Source of the DNA: Verrucomicrobiaceae bacterium UBA1938
Lineage (GTDB): Bacteria; Verrucomicrobiota; Verrucomicrobiia; Verrucomicrobiales; Verrucomicrobiaceae
DNA length: 64,000 nt
Direction: 5' to 3'
Assembly (NCBI GenBank): GCA_002336895.1
Contig: DDFC01000009.1
Span: forward strand, 14,035 to 78,034
Each line of letters begins with the position of its first letter. The stretch's first letter is position 1. The position numbers were made by a program, and so were the translations under genes. This document shows positions 60,682-64,000 of the stretch, piece after piece. Below the pieces are notes generated by a model. It was not told the origin of the DNA. It did not search any database and saw nothing but the letters and a program-made list of their open reading frames with translations.

Positions 60682-60712
60682 GCTGCGCGTGGAGAGCGGC
60701 TCCAGGCGCAGC
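60682..60712. terminator. Hairpin between convergent genes
   Basis: GCTGCGC (60682-60688) pairs with GCGCAGC (60706-60712), and TGGAG (60690-60694) with CTCCA (60700-60704), giving a long stable stem. The T-tract is weak. It sits between the glycosyltransferase and the minus-strand lipoprotein gene and may end both. Confidence 0.5.
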
Positions 60713-60733
60713 TTCATTCACCCTTTCCCGGCA

Positions 60734-61318
60734 TCAATGCATGCCATGGTGGTTTCCGCCGTGATGTCCGCTGCTACTGTGGCTCGATCCCGAAGTGCCT
60801 CCAGAGGGAGCACCGCCTGAATGATGACTGCCATGGGAGCCTCCGCCGAAGCCAGAGCCTCCCGGTGCACCACTGCCTGAATGATGATGGGTACTGCCGC
60901 CAAAGCCGCCACCACCAGATGAGCCGCCACTGAAGCCGCTGCCCGAGTGGTGTTGTGCCCCCCCGCCGAAGGAAGAAGACGAGCCTGAGACCCCCCCGCC
61001 AGAATGGCTGCCCGAATGATGCGGGTAATGACCGGCTGAGGGAGCGGGCGAATGCCTGCCGCTGGAGTGGTGCGGGGGCGCACCAAAGAAGGAGACAGGC
61101 GAGGACGGGGCATAGGACCGGCCGGAGTAGCCCGTGTATGCACGTGAAGGGTAGCTGTTGTATGAGACCACCGGACGCGAGTAGTAGCTGCTGCCGTAGT
61201 AGCCGGACCGCGGGTATGAGGGGCCAGGGCCGTAACCCGAAACATAAGGGCCGTCCACGCAGGAGGGCAGAGAGGCGGCAGTGAGTGAGGCAAAGAGGAG
61301 AAGCAGACGGGTTTTCAT
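60734..61318 (-). CDS. Gly/Ser/His-rich lipoprotein
   Basis: 194 residues. A signal peptide ends in a lipobox at Cys20 (LTAASLPSC). The mature part begins Tyr/Gly/Pro-rich, then consists of repeated Gly/Ser/His stretches such as THHHSGSGAPGGSGFGGG. The leader is almost the same as in the protein at 54792, so the two are likely paralogues. The reading frame offset from it on the same strand is a shadow. No family is recognised. Confidence 0.6.
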   Translation of the reverse strand: MKTRLLLLFASLTAASLPSCVDGPYVSGYGPGPSYPRSGYYGSSYYSRPVVSYNSYPSRAYTGYSGRSYAPSSPVSFFGAPPHHSSGRHSPAPSAGHYPHHSGSHSGGGVSGSSSSFGGGAQHHSGSGFSGGSSGGGGFGGSTHHHSGSGAPGGSGFGGGSHGSHHSGGAPSGGTSGSSHSSSGHHGGNHHGMH

Positions 61319-61404
61319 AGTCTCCCTATCCGACGAATAGGCTCATAGCTTATTCATTCGATTGCAGAGGCAGGTGCTTGCCAGTCGCCTGTGACCGCCG
61401 TTTT

Positions 61405-62280
61405 CTACCTCGCTAGTTCTCCCGCCAGGGCGGTGGCCTCTGCCAGAAAAGCCTCTGCCAGCGGCGAGAGCCGACCCGTCCACAGCGCGCCGAAGCACAG
61501 CGGTGGAAAGTCATCCAGCGCCAGCACCTGCATCTCCGCAGGTGGCTCAAAGTGCGGGTGCATCAGCACGAGGCCTGCTCCAAAGCCCTCCACGACATAG
61601 CGCAGCACCAGATCCAGGCTGCCCACCTCCAGGCTCGGCAGCCACTCCAGCCCGCGCTGGCGCAGGGCCGCCTGAAAGGTGCGCGAGACCACATCCTGCG
61701 CGTCCAGTGCCACCAGCGGGAGGTTGATGCGGTCCTTTTCAAAGATCTGCGCCGCCCGGGAGATGCCGCTCTGTTTTGGCACCAGCAGGGCCATGGGCAG
61801 GCGCAGCAGCTCGCGGGATTCGATGTTGGCCGTGGTCTTTTCCGTCAGCGTGCCAAAGCCGATGTCGATTTCCTGTGCAGCCAGCAAAGCCTCGATCTCC
61901 TGCTGACGGCCATGTGTGAGGGTGAAGTGGAAGCCCTTCACGCGCCGTCGCATGCGCCCGAAAAGCACCGGCAGGTAGTCCCGCTGCACCACCTCTGCCG
62001 CAGCGATGCGCAGCCGGTTTTCCCCGCCGCCCCGCAGTCGGTCCGCCATTTCCCCCAGGCCGCCGAAAAACGGGGAGATGAAGTCGTAAAGTGTCTGTCC
62101 CTCCCGAGTGAGCTGGAATGGCCGCCTCTGATACAGAGTGATGCCGAGCGCATCCTCCAGCTGCAGAATTTGCGCGCTGATGGCCGGCTGCTGGATGCCG
62201 TAGGGCATGGCCCGCGCCGCCGCGCTCACCCCGCCGTGACGTGCCACATAATAGAAAAGCTCAAGGTGATGGACGTTCAT
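61405..62280 (-). CDS. LysR-family transcriptional regulator
   Basis: 291 residues. The N-terminal winged helix (LELFYYVARHGGVSAAARAM, followed by QQPAISAQILQLEDALG and LFYQRR-type LYQRRPFQLTREG) binds DNA, and the C-terminal region forms the usual effector-binding domain. It is divergent from the heparinase-like gene, which it may control. The effector is unknown. Confidence 0.88.
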   Translation of the reverse strand: MNVHHLELFYYVARHGGVSAAARAMPYGIQQPAISAQILQLEDALGITLYQRRPFQLTREGQTLYDFISPFFGGLGEMADRLRGGGENRLRIAAAEVVQRDYLPVLFGRMRRRVKGFHFTLTHGRQQEIEALLAAQEIDIGFGTLTEKTTANIESRELLRLPMALLVPKQSGISRAAQIFEKDRINLPLVALDAQDVVSRTFQAALRQRGLEWLPSLEVGSLDLVLRYVVEGFGAGLVLMHPHFEPPAEMQVLALDDFPPLCFGALWTGRLSPLAEAFLAEATALAGELAR

Positions 62281-62430
62281 TCCGGCTGGAGGCTATACGG
62301 TTTATCAATGATGCCACCTGGAATGTGACACGGGCCCCCATCTTTCCGCCAAACTCCCGCCCTTGAACTGCGTTTATGCTTGACCTCTGCGTCTGCACCC
62401 GCTGCTTTAAGCCCCGCACTTACTCCCTTC
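62281..62430. promoter_or_regulatory. Divergent regulatory region between LysR and SHD1/lyase-like gene
   Basis: The 150-base gap between two divergent starts is the expected place for LysR operator sites. The TATACGGTTTATC stretch near 62293 is AT-rich and is a candidate for a promoter or part of a LysR site. No exact T-N11-A motif was confirmed. Confidence 0.35.
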
Positions 62431-64000
62431 ATGAAAACCGCCCCGCGATTCCTTACCCTCGCATCCGCCTGCCTGCTCGCTGCCTCCAGCGCCAGCGCCC
62501 AGCTCGCGGAAGAGTACCGCATGTGGACGAACACTGCCGGCAAACAGGTGGAGGCCACCCTGGTGTCTGTGGATGCCGCCGCACGCAGCCTGAAGATCAA
62601 GATGAAGGACGGACGCGAGTTTGACGTGCCGATCGCCACTCTCAGCCCGGCAGATTTTGAATACGCCAAGGCACGATACGCAGCCATGCAGGCTGCTCCG
62701 GCCGCTGCTGCCACACCGCCTGCAGCACCTGCTGCCATGCCAGCAGCCACCACTCCGGCACCTGCGGCACCGCCAGCCGCTCCCGCCAAGGGTGGAGCCA
62801 AAGCCGTGGCATCAAAGAAGCCAGCGCCGGCACGGCCTGCCATCCCCATAGTTCCGGTGGCCAAATTCAAGGCTCCTTCCGCCAATGACTACCTCAGCGG
62901 CATCGCCAAAGTACGCCCTCGCCTGATCCACAACGCCGCCAGCTGGGCCTCGTTGAAGGGACAGATCGCGGCGGATCCCGTGCTGGCCAAGATCATGGAG
63001 GCGCTCAAGGCCTCCGGTGAAGACCTGCTCAAAGACCCCGAGCTGGCCCGCATCAATGGAGACACCGGTGGCGAAGGCCCCAAGGCGGTGTACCGCATGG
63101 GGCTCCTGGGTGCGCTGCACTACGGCGATGGCGACCTCAAATGGCAGGAGCGCGGCGTGCGTGAGCTCATCGCCCTCACGGACAAAATTTCCTTCCGTGA
63201 CTGGCATCCCGAGCTGGTGGACAATGTGACGGACATGGTGGTGGCCTCCGCTCTGGGATATGACTGGTTCCGCACCGGTCTGAATGCCGAGCAGGCCACG
63301 GGCGTGCGCACCTATCTGGCAGAGAAAGGCATTGCGGCCCTGATCGCCCATCTCGAAGGCGAGGAAATCCCCGAAAGCGCCAAAGGCGTGTCTGGTGGTC
63401 AGACAGGAACAAAATCCAAGGCTGCACCGGCGAAGGCCCCGCCCAGACCCCAACCCAAGTCTGACACCGGCAAGCTGCTGCCGGACAGCAAGCAGATGGC
63501 CGCCGCCTCGGCGCTGTTGCTCTCCGCCATCTGCCTCGTGGATGAGGAGCCCGCCGTTGCCAAAAAAGCGGCAGAAGCTGCGGCAAAGGTGTTTGGCAAA
63601 GGCATTGTCCGCTTTGCTCCTGCAGGTGTGTGGCCTGAGGGGCTGCAGGCTGGCGAGGCCGTGATGGACTACGTGGCCATGCTCTCTCAGTCGCTGAAAT
63701 CCGCCACCGGCAAAGATCTGGGAATCAGTTATCTGGAGGGCATTCCGCAGTTTGGCGTGGCCCGCATGCACATGATGGGGACCTCCGGGCAGATCTTCAA
63801 TTTTGGCGACACCAAGGGTGCCGTCTCACTGCGGCCGTGGGTGACCACCTGGCTGTGCGGTGTGGCTGGAAACCCCGGCATCCGAGCGGTGGCCGCCACT
63901 GGGAAGCAGCCTGTCACCGCCTCCTACTTCGGACAGGTGGGCAACTTCCTGTACTACAATCCGCATGCTGCTGGTGACGGCACGGCGGACAGCATGGACT
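62431..64000 (+). CDS. SHD1-domain / heparinase II-III-like exported protein (cut by window end)
   Basis: At least 523 residues; the frame runs off the window. A signal peptide (residues 1-23) leads to an SHD1-type domain (about 28-88) with YRMWTNTAGKQVEATLVSV and GREFDVPIATLSPADFEY, a pattern common in Verrucomicrobiota. A disordered Ala/Pro-rich linker (about 88-145) is followed by a helical region (SGIAKVRPRLIHNAASWASL, then LGYDWFRTGLNAEQATGVR) like the start of heparinase II/III-type polysaccharide lyases. A second Pro-rich linker interrupts it near residues 325-350. It probably acts on polysaccharide outside the cell. The C-terminal part is not visible. Confidence 0.65.
   Translation, partial: MKTAPRFLTLASACLLAASSASAQLAEEYRMWTNTAGKQVEATLVSVDAAARSLKIKMKDGREFDVPIATLSPADFEYAKARYAAMQAAPAAAATPPAAPAAMPAATTPAPAAPPAAPAKGGAKAVASKKPAPARPAIPIVPVAKFKAPSANDYLSGIAKVRPRLIHNAASWASLKGQIAADPVLAKIMEALKASGEDLLKDPELARINGDTGGEGPKAVYRMGLLGALHYGDGDLKWQERGVRELIALTDKISFRDWHPELVDNVTDMVVASALGYDWFRTGLNAEQATGVRTYLAEKGIAALIAHLEGEEIPESAKGVSGGQTGTKSKAAPAKAPPRPQPKSDTGKLLPDSKQMAAASALLLSAICLVDEEPAVAKKAAEAAAKVFGKGIVRFAPAGVWPEGLQAGEAVMDYVAMLSQSLKSATGKDLGISYLEGIPQFGVARMHMMGTSGQIFNFGDTKGAVSLRPWVTTWLCGVAGNPGIRAVAATGKQPVTASYFGQVGNFLYYNPHAAGDGTADSMD

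Noticed and set aside
60718..61293. Second minus-strand frame overlapping the Gly/Ser/His-rich lipoprotein
   Set aside because: The other frame has a signal peptide and lipobox; this one is Ala/Thr/Pro/Arg-rich noise.
1..64000. tRNA, rRNA, integrase or prophage signs
   Set aside because: No cloverleaf-like sequence, rRNA motif, transposase or integrase signature was recognised by reading; a tRNA scan was not run.

Overview
The window is about 64 kb of GC-rich bacterial chromosome that looks like a free-living member of the Verrucomicrobiota, probably close to Prosthecobacter or Verrucomicrobium. This placement is inferred from gene content. There is a double-length UvrA of the kind known from the related Chlamydiae, and many Tat- or lipobox-bearing exported proteins. 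There are two very large secreted proteins that share a C-terminal module, and an SHD1-type domain fused to a polysaccharide-lyase-like region. No rRNA or tRNA gene, CRISPR array, integrase or transposase was seen.

Layout. 0-5.6 kb: the end of groEL with its terminator, a Wzz-like chain-length protein, a DUF2157/GDYXXLXY pair, and a cytoplasmic TIM-barrel glycosidase-like protein. 5.6-11 kb: a SUKH-like protein, a Tat-exported Gfo/Idh/MocA oxidoreductase, biotin synthase with a Cys-rich tail, a purine nucleoside phosphorylase, ketopantoate reductase and two hairpin-forming intergenic elements. 11-22 kb: a Ski2-like helicase, lipoproteins, an HD hydrolase, a serine acetyltransferase overlapping a SprT-like protein, a DUF3999-like protein, the DUF255 thioredoxin-like protein and a TPR protein. 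22.1-27.7 kb: tandem uvrA, whose two linkers carry palindromic DNA. 27.7-30 kb: a small accessory patch, AT-richer at its start, with unrecognised membrane and secreted proteins and a minimal kinase-like protein. 30-38.7 kb: a YebC-family protein, a large lipoprotein, a large secreted protein, a five-PAS histidine kinase and rlmH. 38.8-42.4 kb: a lipoprotein with a duplicated CPYT module and an mlaE-mlaF-mlaD lipid-transport operon.

42.7-55.1 kb is a cell-surface region. Two giant secreted proteins flank a divergent ECF sigma factor and histidine kinase, followed by an esterase and a small Gly/Tyr/His-rich lipoprotein. 55.1-64 kb holds selO, an MnmM-like methyltransferase, a Tat-exported sugar-phosphate isomerase-like protein, a NIPSNAP protein, an exported thioredoxin, a glycosyltransferase, a second Gly/Ser/His-rich lipoprotein, and a LysR regulator divergent from a SHD1/heparinase-like gene that runs off the window.

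How the genes fit together. Most of the window is housekeeping plus envelope biology: lipid transport, surface adhesin-like proteins, glycan metabolism and export. The most unusual material is the tandem UvrA with inserted palindromes, the short kinase-like protein that ends before a DFG motif, the C-terminal module shared by the two giant proteins, and a peptidyl-prolyl isomerase domain embedded in one of them.
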